NCBI RefSeq assembly: GCF_030272615.1
Contig: NC_081408.1
Span: 311,879,118 to 311,943,117 of the forward strand
Length of the DNA stretch: 64,000 nt
Direction of reading: 5' to 3'
From: Cryptomeria japonica
Taxonomy: Eukaryota; Streptophyta; Pinopsida; Cupressales; Cupressaceae
Shown here: piece after piece, positions 46,001 through 57,991 of the stretch
How positions within the stretch are numbered: position 1 is the first letter of the stretch
Layout: the number at the start of each line of letters is the position of its first letter
The notes under the pieces: model-generated
Database searches by the model: none
The model's input: the letters and a program-made list of their open reading frames with translations, nothing else
What the model was told of the DNA's origin: nothing
Translations under genes and position numbers: made by a program

Positions 46001-47195
46001 TTTAAACATAACTATATCTTATTCTACTACCATAAATGGTATAATGTGTTATATATACTATTAAATCCATTATTTGAATCATTTGTAACTCAATAAATTT
46101 GTTGCTCTAAACTATAAATATGTTTGTTTTTGCATAATTTTAATTTGTTGGTTTGTGAATTTTCTCTAATATGTGTAGAAATATTTAGTAGCTAGTCAAT
46201 ATGATGATATGCTTTAGGAAAATGTAACATGACATTTTGATTTTTTATGTTATTTTTACATTATTCTTAAAAAATTAAAATAATTATATACATGTATACC
46301 TTAGGTATATTCTTGGTTTATCAAGGTGAAGAAAATGATTATTTTTTTGGCAAGTTAAAAAGATGAAAATATTGCATTACAAGATTTAAAATATTCTCAT
46401 TTTAAAAACCTTAGTTGCACAACAAATTTTAAAAAAAAGGAAAGAAGGGGGTTTTTTGAGTTTAGGATTTATAGATCTCAAAAATAATTTCTCACTTTCA
46501 TTATGCATAAGTTTTCTCACACATTCTTTCATAAATAAAAGGACTACGAAAGTCAAGGTTTGAAGGATTTATGGTTTTTGGTGTCTAAGGGGTGTTTTTG
46601 TTTATTGTAAAATTATAGTTTTATGAAAAATGATATTCATTTTTTTTAGAATCAAAGGATGTAGTTGAGATTTCATTTGTGTAAATATTATGTTTATGCG
46701 ATTTTTTTTTAAAGGTCTTCATTAATAGAAGACCTAAACATTGTCTTTGAGAAAAATAAAAATTTGTTATTTTTAAAATTCAAGTCTTTTCATTAGTTTT
46801 TATTTTGTGGAATCATGAATTTTGAAATGAGATTAAGTTGCTTTTTGTTTGGGATGTATGTGTTGTGTTAAAATCACACCTTTCTCTCTTAAATATTAAT
46901 TCTGAAAAATAGCTTCCTAAATGTGCTTTAAGAATAATGAGATAGAATAAAAGTGGACATTTGAAATGTAAAATGCAGTACTTAAAAAGAGGGTATACAA
47001 AATCAATACTAAATTATGAAACTTTTGAGAAGAGTGAGTGTTGCTAGTATTGCAACAATAATGAGCACAATATTTAACTTGATCCAACTTTTTAAAAATT
47101 CTATTTCGCTTCATAATAAACAAAGATTAAGCGAAATGCATTTATTAGAAGAGGAGCACAACATATGATAAGCATGTCTTAAGGATGCTTGCTTT
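46001..47195 (+). other. AT-rich stretch, nothing recognised
   Basis: Long A/T runs and no open frame with recognisable content on either strand. It is probably decayed repeat. Confidence 0.5.
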
Positions 47196-48012
47196 CAAGA
47201 TGTATGATGTACCTTGCTCTATCTTGGTCAAAGGAATTCCACTCCAAGTTTTAAACTACACTTGTTCAATCGGACTCTTGTGTTTCCAATGCATGTAGAA
47301 CAACCTCATGTTAATGTGTCTTTAAATGTAACCAAACTTAGTGCATGGCATGTATGTTTGATGACTTGTGTGCTCACCTCCTAGTCTAATGCATGGACCT
47401 CAAGATGTATGATGTACCTTGCTCTATCTTGGTCAAAGGAACTCCACTCCAAGTTTTAAACTACACTTGTTCAATCAGACTCTTGTGTTTCCAATGTATG
47501 TAGAACAGCCTCATGTTAATGTGTATTTAAATATAACCAAACTTAGTGCATGTCATGTATGTTTGATGACTTGTGTGCTCACCTCCTAGTCTAATGCATG
47601 GACCTCAAGATGTATGATGTACTGCTCTATCTTGGTCAAAGGAACTCCACTCAAAGTTTTAAACTACACTTGTTCAATCGGACTCTTGTGTTTCCAATGT
47701 ATGTAGAACAACCTCATGTTAATGTGTCTTTAAATGTAACCAAACTTAGTGCATGGCATGTATGTTTGATGACTTGTGTGCTCACCTCCTAGTCTAATGC
47801 ATGGACCTCAAGATGTATGATGTACCTTGCTCTATCTTGGTCAAAGGAACTCCACTCCAAGTTTTAAACTACACTTGTTCAATCCGACTCTTGTGTTTCC
47901 AATGCATGTAGAACAACCTCATGTTAACGTGTCTTTAAATGTAACCAAACTTAGTGCATGGCATGTATGTTTGATGACTTGTGTGCTCACCTCCTAGTCT
48001 AATGCATGGACC
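47196..48012 (+). repeat. Tandem satellite, four ~204-bp units
   Basis: Units start at CAAGATGTATGATG at 47196, 47401, 47606 and 47809 and differ by only a few substitutions and small indels (the third lacks two bases in tgtacctTGCTC). Each ends AGTCTAATGCATGGACCT. Open frames inside the units are incidental. Confidence 0.95.
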
Positions 48013-48336
48013 TCAAGAATCCTCATGATCAATAGTAGATTTCTATTATTGGTTTAGCAACTTGGAATCATAGAAAATAAGTAAATTGAAGAACTTGAGA
48101 AATCTCTTATGTTCTTGAACTATTGTTTTATGTTGTCATTGATCATAAATTACAACTTGTCTAATGCATGGACCTCAAGAATCCACAAGACCAAACGGTA
48201 GATTTCCATTGTTGATTTAGCAACTTGGAATCATAGAAAAAAATAAATTGAAGAACTTGAAAAATCTCCTATATTCTTGAGCTATTATTTTATAGTCACT
48301 GACCATAAATTACAACTTGTCTAACCCATCTTTGGT
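48013..48336 (+). repeat. Second tandem repeat, two ~163-bp units
   Basis: Units start CAAGAATCC at 48013 and 48176 and share GATTTAGCAACTTGGAATCA. They begin at the same TCTAATGCATGGACCTCAAGA junction that closes the 204-bp units, so both arrays grew from a shared boundary. Confidence 0.88.
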
Positions 48337-48775
48337 ATTAAACAAATTATATAATTTAAATTGAGTTTTACTTTTAAAATATAATGTTTTTTATATGTAT
48401 CCATCTACATGTGAAAAAATAATAATTAAGTGGCAATTATATGTGAGATTCATGGTATAAGACAGCATGCATTGGGAAGCAAAATTTGCTTGAAATTTGA
48501 AACATGACTGATATTTTAATTACTGGATTTCATAATGTGGATTGAAAATCATTGGTAAAGCCCGAATATGTACAGCTTCATTTCGTCTTGTGCATCGTTT
48601 CATGTTTCATCCTTTTCGCTTGCATTGCTAGACAGTTTATTGAATGTTGCATTTTGCTATACAGTTCATTAAAAAATTACCAGATATCAGCATCCCCTGT
48701 AACCACATTTCCTTGAGGAGTTTCGTCAATCAGGTGTATTGAAATTAAAGAAACTTTCTGCGAATTCAAATTTCA
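48337..48775 (+). other. Spacer, nothing recognised
   Basis: AT-rich sequence between the satellite and the PPR-like repeat; no coding or repeat structure noted. Confidence 0.5.
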
Positions 48776-48970
48776 ATGAAGCATCTTGTCAAACGGTTCA
48801 TGTGCTCCGTCAGTGCCTCTACTTTTTGTATGACGCATTCTGTCAAACAATTCACGTGCATAGTCCGTGTTTCTACATTCCTCCCCAGGCATTTTGTCAA
48901 ACAGCTCCCGTGCCCCCGTTCGCTGCTTGTTTTTTTCTCAGGCATTTTGTCAAACAGTTCACGTGCCAAG
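48776..48970 (-). repeat. 54-bp minisatellite coding a PPR-like motif
   Basis: TGTCAAAC recurs at about 48788, 48841, 48894 and 48948 (spacing 53-54 bp). On the minus strand each unit reads ARELFDKMPE or a variant (GRELFDKMPG, ARELFDRMRH, AHEPFDKML), the signature of a pentatricopeptide helix. Three units are in one frame; the first needs one base less in an A run. It may be a fragment of a PPR gene expanded as a minisatellite. PPR repeats are normally ~35 residues, not 18, so this is not a working PPR array. Confidence 0.5.
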
Positions 48971-49924
48971 TTTTGGAACCAAGTCTACCTGGACTGCTGT
49001 AACTACATTAACCCAAAAATTCCCTCATCCTTTATGCTTCGATGACATTCATACCCTGTTCCAAAACTTCCCACGTTGAAAAATAAAGTAGCAGGCAGAG
49101 GAATTTATATATGAAACACAAAATTAAACAGAAGGAATAAATGGCAGACGTGGCGGAGTCAGGTTTTACACCTGCCATGGTATTTGTTGAAAGATTCTGC
49201 AGCTTTGCGTACCTTGCAAATCAAATATAATGCCCTCGCTTGCAAAAATCAACTATAATTTATTAATTATTCTTCCTTCCTAATTAAATAATTTTTATTA
49301 TTTAACTAAACTAAATATTCTTCATCATTTTTATAATCTATCTAATCTTTTAATCATTTAATCAATTAATCATTTTCTTCTAAATTAAGATTATTTAATT
49401 AATTATTATTATTATTTTAATTAAATGATCTTTATTGTTTAATTAAAATCAATTTCAGTTTTCTTATAATTAAATAATATCTTTAAACTATTGAATCATC
49501 TAATAATATCTTCTCCTTAAATAAATTTAAATTTATTAGTTTAACCAATGAATGTAAAGAATCAGTTTAAATTCAATTTTTGTTTTATATGATTATAAAA
49601 AAATCATTTAATTGTATTCTTATTGGTTTATGTAGGTAGAAAATTCAAATTTTCCAAAAAAAAATCACAAATTTATATTAAGAGATTATTGCAAAGAAAT
49701 GAAATGACATTAAAAAGAGTACTTGGTGCGGACATTATTTTCCACTCTTGGTGAGGACAAGTTTTTACAAGAAACTGTTTCCTTTTTCACCTAAAAATAC
49801 CATTCTCATTTATCAATAAATAATTATTATAAAATTTATTAAAATAATATAATTGAGTGTCAAAATTGACTGAAAAGTTGATTATATCTATTTTTAAAGA
49901 AGATATTTTATATACATGATTAAA
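48971..49924 (+). other. AT-rich stretch, nothing recognised
   Basis: Contains ATTAATTAAT-type runs (49260-49500) and no supported gene. Confidence 0.5.
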
Positions 49925-50228
49925 TATCAACCCTCCTGACTTTGGATGGCCTTCTGGCAAGACTCTCTTGGGGCTGGCCTTGACCATCCTTCAAATGACC
50001 GTGATCCTCCACCCTCTACGGGCATTCCTCTGGCAGCCTGAGGGCCTTTTCTTTGTGTTTTGTTATCTGATGTTGTTATTCCGGGCTAGGCCTATTATAC
50101 TTTTTTGAGTTTGTGCACCTTGAGGGCCTTTTCTTTGTGTTTTGTTATCTATGTTGTCTTTTCTTCGTGAATATGTATCCTATTTTATATTTTTAATATA
50201 GCGCATGCCTATTCATCAAAAAAAAAAT
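49925..50228 (+). mobile_element. LINE 3' end fragment
   Basis: A 5'-truncated fragment ends in gcgcatgcctattcatc followed by A9, the usual look of plant L1-type 3' ends (TTTAATATAGCGC... then poly-A). A ~32-bp segment (TGAGGGCCTTTTCTTTGTGT) is repeated at 50038 and 50121. No coding remains. Confidence 0.6.
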
Positions 50229-50587
50229 GTTTTAATGTAATACATATGAATGGGTGACATATTCTTGTGTTTGGTTTAGTTCATATTCTTATCCCATTGA
50301 GTAATTAACATATTTGATAAAAATTAAAGGTGAAACAAAAATGAATTTAATAACTTATATTTAAATTTGAATTTTAATAGAATACTATTTAGGTTTTTTT
50401 ATTAAGTTGATAGCATTTACAATTATTTTCAAACATGTATATTCATACCATACTTTCATAAACACCCTAGCCATTCTAATAGAACCCCTTTAGATATTTA
50501 TAATGTAAATTTTTTATTAATTATAATAACAATAAAAATATTCATTATTATTATAATATTTTTAAAATTATTCATTATTAATATTTT

Positions 50588-50592
<5 letters not shown>

Positions 50593-50678
<86 letters not shown>
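50593..50678 (+). repeat. (TA)n microsatellite
   Basis: About 43 perfect TA units, in an AT-rich setting with short (AAT)n nearby (50780-50797). Confidence 0.97.
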
Positions 50679-50680
<2 letters not shown>

Positions 50681-51360
50681 TTTTTCTTTTTATATATTTA
50701 TTTTTTTTAAATATCTTTACATAAAAAACATAACAATTCCATAATCTACAATATCAAAAGATGAAAAACAAATTTAAATAATAATAATAATAATAATATA
50801 TCTTTTATGAATATTTTATTTTATTTTTAACTAACAATAAAATATTTAAAGTAGAATTTTACTTTATGAAATTTAATTTATTTAAAGTAGAGTTTTACTT
50901 TTTAAAATTTAATTTGTTTTTTATAATATTTTTCTATTTTAATATTGAGTATATCTTTTTACTATTTTTAGTATACATTTTCTTTATATTTTAATTTTAA
51001 TTAATTAAAGAATTTTTTTACTTTCTTATTTAATTATTAATTAATTTAATAATTTTAATGTGTTATGATTTTTTTAAATTACTATTTGTATTTTGATATA
51101 TTCTAAGTTTGCATTTAATTTATTCTATTTTAATTTTTAATTTATATTTAATTTAGAAATTTATCTTAAATATCTTCCACTATATCTCTATAAAACTTAT
51201 ATGTTTCATTACTTGTAAATCATAGTAAAATATTAAATTCACATTGATTTTTTACCATTACATAATTTAATATTTAAGTTGAGATTACACTTGCTTAAAC
51301 GATTGTGTTTTCATATTTGATTATAGTTAGAATATAATACAAAATATGTTACTTCATGAG
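50679..51360 (+). other. AT-rich stretch, nothing recognised
   Basis: Mostly A/T, with a local duplication of TTTAAAGTAGAxTTTTACTTT at ~50847 and ~50880. Confidence 0.5.
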
Positions 51361-51726
51361 CTCCCTCTCAATCTTTATATCCCTCTCGCTATCTCTCTAT
51401 GTATCACTTTCTATATCTTCATATATCTCTCCAACTCCCCCTCTATCTCTCTATATCTCTGCAATCTATATCACTCCCTCTCTCCACCTTCTATCTATTT
51501 TATCTACCTCTTCCTCTATATCTACACTCAGTTCATCACTCTCTCTCCCTCTCCCTTTTCCTAGACCCTATATCTATAGATCTTTGTCTCTCTATCTCCA
51601 TCCCTCCATATTTTTTCTTTAATCTCTTCCATATCTCTATCACATTATCTTTGCATCTCTCTCTATTGCTATATATCTCTCTCTACCTATCTCCATATAT
51701 CAATTCTCATCTCTATCTTTATATTT
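51361..51726 (+). repeat. CT-rich microsatellite-like tract
   Basis: Imperfect CTCTATAT/CTCTCTC repeats make a strand-asymmetric pyrimidine tract of about 365 bp. The Ser/Leu/Tyr-rich open frames here are products of the repeat. Confidence 0.85.
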
Positions 51727-52083
51727 CTACCTACTCTAAACTATTACACTATTGGCAAGAACTTGACGCATTGTGTCCCTTGTTTAGTATCATTTGATCT
51801 TAATTTCGAACAAATCAAATTTCCCTCTAAATTCACTTCCCACTAACTTCAATTTCATTTGACATTATTGAAAACCCAAATGCAATCTAAATGGCATTCC
51901 ATCCAAATTTCCTACATCACATATGGAAAATGTTAACTAATATTGATGCTCAGTTCTAACTAGTGAATCACTTTTTTTGACTAATCAATCACTTCCCCCT
52001 TTTTTGAAATTGACATTTTCTAACTACTCGGCCAAGTCAGTTCCACTCCCAATCATGCCCTTGACTAGTTAGTTAAGTGAGTT
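51727..52083 (+). other. Spacer before E8
   Basis: No gene or repeat recognised. It ends at ATTCT (52084-52088), the left target duplication of E8. Confidence 0.5.
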
Positions 52084-52088
52084 ATTCT

Positions 52089-52576
52089 TGTGAGATTTTG
52101 CCAAGATCTAGAGGCAATGGAAAGCACAAATAAGAGAGAACAAAATAGATGATAGAAATAGACTATATTCTATCAAGAAAATACTGATCAACTGGATCAT
52201 TACATGTTGTTCAATGTAGATGAGCCTGCTTATATAGGCAAGGCTATATGGATATGTGAGCACACAAACATGATATGTGGCTCAATAAGAAACAAGGGTA
52301 GGTAGGAAATAGGTGTGGTAGGTAGGAGAAACAATATAATATTCCACATGAGGTGGACCACCCACCAAAGGTGGAATTATCACTCCACAATAAGTGGATA
52401 TGATAGAGTAGTAACAAGATCAACACCATAAAAGGTGGAAATTCTCCTACACACACTATCCCAATGTGGCACAAACACCCAAGTGTCTCATACCCAAACT
52501 ACTATGAAATGCATTTCTTAAGTAAACTTAAGTAAGGTTTAATAATATCCAACATGAATAATTATTTACACCAACA
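52089..52576 (-). repeat. E8 3' LTR
   Basis: 488 bp, plus-strand ends TGTGAGATTT and ACACCAACA. The TATA box tatataagcag (minus strand, ~52233) is well formed. A purine tract (cacttaagggggg on the minus strand) adjoins at 52577-52590. Confidence 0.9.
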
Positions 52577-52885
52577 CCCCCCCTTAAGTGTAACTTAGGG
52601 GAATGCACTTAAGACTACATTGCAACTGAGCAATGCAAGATGGGTCCCGGATACTAGGCCATGTTAGGTACCCATGTACAAATGCAAATGCATGCAAACA
52701 AATGCAATGAAATTTCTCACAAAGCGAGGAAAGAGAGAAAAACCCAATGGGAAAAAACCCTCCCCCAAAAGAGAGATGAAAGTTATACAAGAGAACTCTC
52801 ATAGAAGTATGCGAGGAACAAAACCCCATGTGAGGAAAAAGTCCCCCCCCATATGAGAGAAGAAGAGAAGCTAGGAAACCCCCCC
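52577..52885 (-). other. E8 3' untranslated region
   Basis: No clear coding. It has several CCCC-rich patches (minus-strand G tracts, such as at 52840 and 52880) like accessory purine tracts. Confidence 0.5.
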
Positions 52886-53994
52886 TCAATGTGGAATCTG
52901 CACCAATGATAGAAGCTCGATGATGTATGAAGAAACTACTCCACAAATGTTGAACAATATTCCTCTCCTTAGGAAGAAACAAAACCAAAGGTGTATCCAT
53001 GAAGTCGCCCCAATCATGAAGGGAAGATGTATGAAAAAACTCATAATGAATGGAATCTCTGATAACTGCTCAAGTGTCCCCATGTCGATATTGAAGGATA
53101 TCCCCTCCAAAGGTGGTGAACTGCTCCACACTTCTAAAAAAGGCACTCCAAGATCTAGTGGAGATGGATGTAGAACAATGTCGAAAGACTCACATGTCTC
53201 CTCAAAGGATAAAGAGACCTCCTCCAACTGATGTACATAAGTATCCACAATCATGTCAACCTCAAAAGAATGATCATGTAGAGAATGAACAAGAGGGTCA
53301 GAGTGTTCCCTTGCAACAATCGAAGAAAAATCATCTTCATCAAAGAGAAGATGAATATCATCAATGATGTCTCCCAAATCTGCAATGTAGGATTCCACAA
53401 ACAAACCTGCAATGTCTGTCAAGTACTCATCCCAAGAAACTAAAGCTGGAAGACATGATATATCCTGTTGCACTGAATCACATGAAGGCAAAACTATCAC
53501 ACTATCCACATCATCAGGTGCAATAGGTGATGTGATATAAATAGGAGGAGATGAAGCAAAAGGCTCAAGAACGAGGTCACATGTGAGAATCCCCAAGTTC
53601 AAGTACCCAAAGTTCTCAAAATCTGAACCATCACAAGAAGTGTGATCATCACGTGTAGAATAATCATATGTGAAATCATCATCATCAATAAAACCTGAAA
53701 ATGAGTATAACCGAGATGCATGATCAAACACCCCAACTGCAATGATAGCTCTAGTCTCCAAGTCTCTAATGAAAATTGACTCAGGTGTGAACTCCACAAT
53801 TCTCTTAGTTGTGCCATGTGTGATTTGATACATGGAAAGGGGATTGTTTGTCAAATGGGGTACACACAACACATCATTGAAGGAGTTATCCCCAATGGCA
53901 ATAGATCCTTTCCTAATCACATCCATGTATGTATGATTTCCCATCAAAATCTGCGGCATGGTGCACGGCTCAAATGTAGAGAACATAGATTACA
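52886..53994 (-). pseudogene. E8 protease remainder with acidic tail
   Basis: It is in the same frame as Gag but cut off by TAA at 53994-53992 directly after DSGASHHMACL. GNHTYMDVIRKGSIAIGDNS, DVLCVPHLTNNPLSM and RIVEFTPESIFIRDL match copia protease and pre-integrase. From ~53690 down the protein is acidic (Asp/Glu/Ser-rich, FIDDDDFTYDYSTRDDHTSC) with no known domain, ending in hydrophobic segments. No integrase motif follows. Confidence 0.78.
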
Positions 53995-55077
53995 AACATG
54001 CCATATGATGAGAAGCCCCTGAATCTAGAAGACATCTCCCTGAATCATGACTGGTAGTAGCACAAAGAGCTTTTCCTTTTCTTGTCCCAAAAGAGTGAGT
54101 CTTCCCACTTGTAGAAGCCATGAATGCTTTCCCTTTTCCTTTTGAATGTGAAGATGTAGAAGTTGATGAATCATCCTTCTTGTAGACATTAGGCAAATCA
54201 ATGTTATGCTTTTTGAGGATGTGTGTGAGCTCATCAATCTTCTTAGAATGGCAACAATGCTCCTGATGACCAAACTTTTTACAATAAGCACAAGTAGGTC
54301 TCTCCCTCTTTGCTGAATTATCCGTCTTGGAAGAGGATGAATCTCCTCGTTGTGGAGAAGGTGATGCTTTGTCCTTAGGCTTTGATTGCCATTTCTTCTT
54401 GTTTGAGTTGTCCTTTCCTTGATTTCCTTTGTTCCCTTGATTTACCAATAATGCTTGAGACTTAGAAGTCTTACGAATGCCCATTCTTATCAACTTAGTT
54501 TGTTCCATCATCAACATTTTGGTGAAAGCATCAAATGTAGGCATTGTGTAGCTTGAACCCATTATCATCCTATCAGTTTGGAAACTAGAAACAAATGTTG
54601 CATATTCTTCTGGAAGTGTGCCCATCAAATTGAATATCAATTGAGTATCCTTCTTATCAATGCCACAATCCTTGAGTTGTGCCCTCAACTCATTTGGCTT
54701 AGTGACATAATCTTGTATAGTATCAAAGTTCTTGGGATCCAACATGGTGAGATCACTATCAATCTGATATCCCCTAATCTCATCAACTTGACCATACAAG
54801 TCTTGAAACTTTTGCCAAGCATCCTTGATTAGAGTACATTTCTCAATATGAAAAATGAGATCCTTTGATACATACTTTCTTAAGGTACCAATTGCCATGA
54901 TATTTTTAGCATGAGCCAATCTAAGTGACCAAAAGGATCAGTCTTAGGATCAATGCGAGCAACAATAGTTCTATCAATGTAATGAGTTAGTCCTTTTTCC
55001 ATACGTTTACTCCATTCATCAATTTTCCAAGTAACATAATTATGAGGAGTTAAGAGAGGAAACTTAGGAGAACCCAT
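53990..55077 (-). pseudogene. E8 gag
   Basis: ATG at 55077 opens MGSPKFPLLTPHNYVTWKID, a copia Gag start. A frameshift near 54910 leads to AHAKNIMAIGTLRKYVSKDL and IFNLMGTLPEEYATFVSSFQ. A single zinc knuckle, CAYCKKFGHQEHC, is at ~54290, after a Lys-rich linker. The protease active site CLLDSGASHHM ends the segment. It would form particles and bind RNA. Confidence 0.85.
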
Positions 55078-55908
55078 AGTAGCAAAAATGAAAAAACACA
55101 AGATAGAGAGATGCACAATCACACAAGACACCCCCCAAATTACTCAATCAAGAAACCCCCCCCCCAAAAAAAAAAAATAATCATGATTTAGCACTTTAAA
55201 CTTAGTGTGTGTACAATAGGCCACTTGCAAAAAAAGGCAAGGTGGACTTCTGATTTCAATTTTACAACTTCTCAAAATGAGATATAAGAGACTTCAACAA
55301 ATACTGCTAGTGATCTAAACTAAGATCCAAGCAAAATACAAATACCAAATAGGCCAAAAAATGACCAAATACTGAAAGTACAATTTCTACTCAAAATCAC
55401 TGCAAACAAATAGCATATTATGAAAGTAGACAAAAAAAATGCACTTTCAAAAAAAACGACACTTGAAAATGAGTCCATATGAGCTCGAACGAAGCCTCCA
55501 AAGTTGTAAAAATCGAGATTTCACGAAAAAAAACCTGTATCCGAATATTAGAAAACTCCTGCACCACTGTATAGATCACAAAATTCTACTCCAAAACAAA
55601 AACAAACTGCTCGAAAAAAGGAGTCCAGATGAGTGAGATATCGCTATTTGAAAATTGCCTGCAAAATTATAATTTCTGGAAAATTTCTACCACAGCTTCA
55701 AACATCAAATGCCTTTAGATATGGCCTTCGAAGTCTGATTTGGATGAAACAAAAGAAAAAACTAACTTTCTTGGACCTCCTAAATTCAATGGTAACCTCA
55801 AATTTGACCCTTCAAGCTTCAATAATAACCTTCAATAGAAAGCTCCAAAATACACAACCCCAAATAGCATCAAATTTCTCTCAATTGGCAAACCAATGAC
55901 ACTCTAAT
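55078..55908 (-). other. E8 leader
   Basis: Noncoding between the primer site and gag, with A-rich and C-rich runs near 55155. Confidence 0.55.
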
Positions 55909-55921
55909 GGCTCTGATACCA

Positions 55922-56238
55922 TGTGAGATTTTTCCAATATCTAGAGGCAATAGAAAGAAAAAATAAGAGAGAACAAAATAGATGATATAAATAAACTGTA
56001 TTCTATCAAGAAAATACTTATCAACTAGATCATTACATGTTGTTCAATGTAGATGAGCCTGCTTATATAGGCAAGGCTATATGGATTTGTGAGCACACAA
56101 ACATGACATGTGGCTTAATAAGAAACAAGGGTAGGTAGGAAATAGGTGTGGTAGGTAGGAGAAACAATATAATATTCCACATGAGGTGGATCATCCACCG
56201 AAGGTGGAATTATCACTCCACAATAAGTGGATATGATG
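55922..56238 (-). repeat. E8 internal partial LTR
   Basis: It matches the low-coordinate LTR closely over its first ~315 bp (plus-strand numbering) and breaks off at ggatatgatgga, where the other LTRs continue toward agtagt(a/g)acaagatc. A complete primer site adjoins its end at 55909-55921. Confidence 0.85.
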
Positions 56239-56380
56239 GAAACAGCCACCCTGACGTAATGGCGAGGTCGGATTTGGTCTAGGATGCCTCCAAAAGATGT
56301 TGCTCCTTAGATTTTCCTCTTGACGTCGCAATAATGCCTCTCAAAGACAAATCAATGACGCTCTAATGGCTCTGATACCA
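56239..56380 (-). other. E8 second leader fragment with primer site
   Basis: 142 bp including GGCTCTGATACCA (minus TGGTATCAGAGCC). The CAATGACGCTCTAATGG beside it is nearly identical to the leader at 55894-55910. The rest, with CGCAATAATGCC, is not found elsewhere in the window. Confidence 0.7.
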
Positions 56381-56867
56381 TGTGAGATTTTGCCAAGATC
56401 AAGAGCTCAATGAAAAGTAAAAAGGAGAGACAAAATATAGAACAAGAATAAACTGTATTCTCATCAATAGATGAATGATCAAAAGATCAATAGTTGTTCA
56501 TACAATATAGAAGAGCCTACATATATAGACAAGGCTATATGGATATGTGACCACACAAACATGACATGTGGCTCAATAAGAAACAAGGGTAGGTAGGAAA
56601 TAGGTGTGGTAGGTAAGAGAAACAATAAAATATTCCATATGAGGTGGATCACCCACCGAAGGTGGAATTATCACTCCACAATAAGTGGATTTGATAAAGT
56701 AGTGACAAGATCAACACCATAAAAGGTGGAAATTCTCCCACACACAATATCCCAATGTGGCACAAACAACCAAGTGTCTCATACCCAAACTACTATTAAA
56801 TGCATTTCCTAAGTAAACCTAAGTAAGGTGTAATAATATCCAACATGAATAATTATTTACACCAACA
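56381..56867 (-). repeat. E8 outer 5' LTR
   Basis: 487 bp. Its primer-proximal ~170 bp diverge clearly from the other two E8 LTR segments (e.g. aagagctcaatgaaaagt), whereas the remainder is nearly identical to the low LTR. Confidence 0.88.
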
Positions 56868-56872
56868 ATTCT

Positions 56873-57990
56873 CTCAATCATATTCAGTCATAATGAGTAA
56901 TTATCTCTCACCAATCTATCTCATTGAATCTCAATCATTGATCAATCATGTCTTTAAATCAATCTGGGCTATCGAATCAAACCTCTTGAAATCTATAAAT
57001 TGTACATCAATCCTCTCTTCTCAAAAACTATTTTCTTCGTAATTATTTGCTAACATCTTGAACGTATTTCAAAAGTGCAACTTTGGAAGCCACTTTCCCC
57101 ACAAGCAGAGCAATGGAGGCCAAGTGCATTGGAGATCAACTACGAGTTTACATATTTCATTGATGTTTTATGTTGATTGATCTTTCATTTGTATTCCACT
57201 ATTAAGTTGTGATTAAATTTGCTAATTACATTTTAGGTTTTATGGTTGCCTCTTGATCTAATTGACATGCAAATTTTCCCTCATAGATATTTTTGTGAAC
57301 TCGACATGAAGAAATAACTTACTGAATTCTAATTTTTGGGTGTGTACAACTACAGGTTTCAGCTTTCACAATCGTTTCAAGACTTTCGCATTTGCAGTTT
57401 AAATTTTTGCATTTGATAGTAATCTATTTCGCATTTGTTGAAACATTTTTGCATTCGCTTTGTGGGTTTTTCGCATTTGTCATACCAGAATTTCACTATT
57501 ATGAGTTAGAGTTTCACAATTCCCTATTGAAAATCTACAAGGTATAAATTTTTGTTTTATGTGGCGGTTCTAATTTTCTATCAAATTTTGTTGCTATTTT
57601 TTAGCTTTTTGAATTATAGGGTAGGGTTTTTGTTACTAATACTTGTCTTCTAGCATGTGGCTGTTATTGACCAAAGAATGTCCCATTTGATGTACATAAG
57701 ACTTTTAGGATATCGCCTACGCATCAAGAAAAGGTGTATTTAAAGAAAGAAAAGGCACACACACCATGCAAAACAATGCTTAAGTGAACCCAATGAATAC
57801 ATATGCCCAACACTTACCAAATTCTCATGTCAGCATACAACATGCATTATAATATATCATGGACATCACCAAAATAATCATAGACTAACCTTTTGATTTT
57901 GGTGCAATTCTAGAAAATGTGTACACACAAGTTTAGAGCTTCCAATTTGATAGAGAAGATTTTCACATTTGACAGGGAGGATTTTCACAT
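56873..57990 (+). other. Spacer with TTTGCATTTG repeats
   Basis: No gene. It has eight or more TTTCGCATTTG/TTTTGCATTTG copies at 57396-57480 and 57957-58040, reminiscent of the CATATGC arrays in E2 but in a different sequence. Possibly a decayed LTR. Confidence 0.45.
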
Positions 57991-57991
57991 T

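Larger units (their letters stand above)
52089..56867 (-). mobile_element. E8: gag-protease copia derivative with three LTR segments, target duplication ATTCT
   Basis: The whole block is flanked by ATTCT at 52084-52088 and 56868-56872, so it entered as one unit. Orientation is minus: primer sites read GGCTCTGATACCA on the plus strand at 56368-56380 and 55909-55921, and the purine tract lies beside the low-coordinate LTR. It codes Gag, a protease and an acidic tail; integrase, RT and RNase H are absent. Confidence 0.88.

Noticed and set aside
47598-47792. Open frame inside one satellite unit
   Set aside because: Not conserved in the neighbouring units, where small indels shift it.
48739-49079. 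Functional PPR gene
   Set aside because: Unit length of 18 residues and a frameshift are incompatible with a working PPR array; kept only as a repeat.
51346-51797. Overlapping Ser/Leu/Tyr-rich open frames
   Set aside because: Low-complexity translation of the CT-rich microsatellite; no start context or homology.
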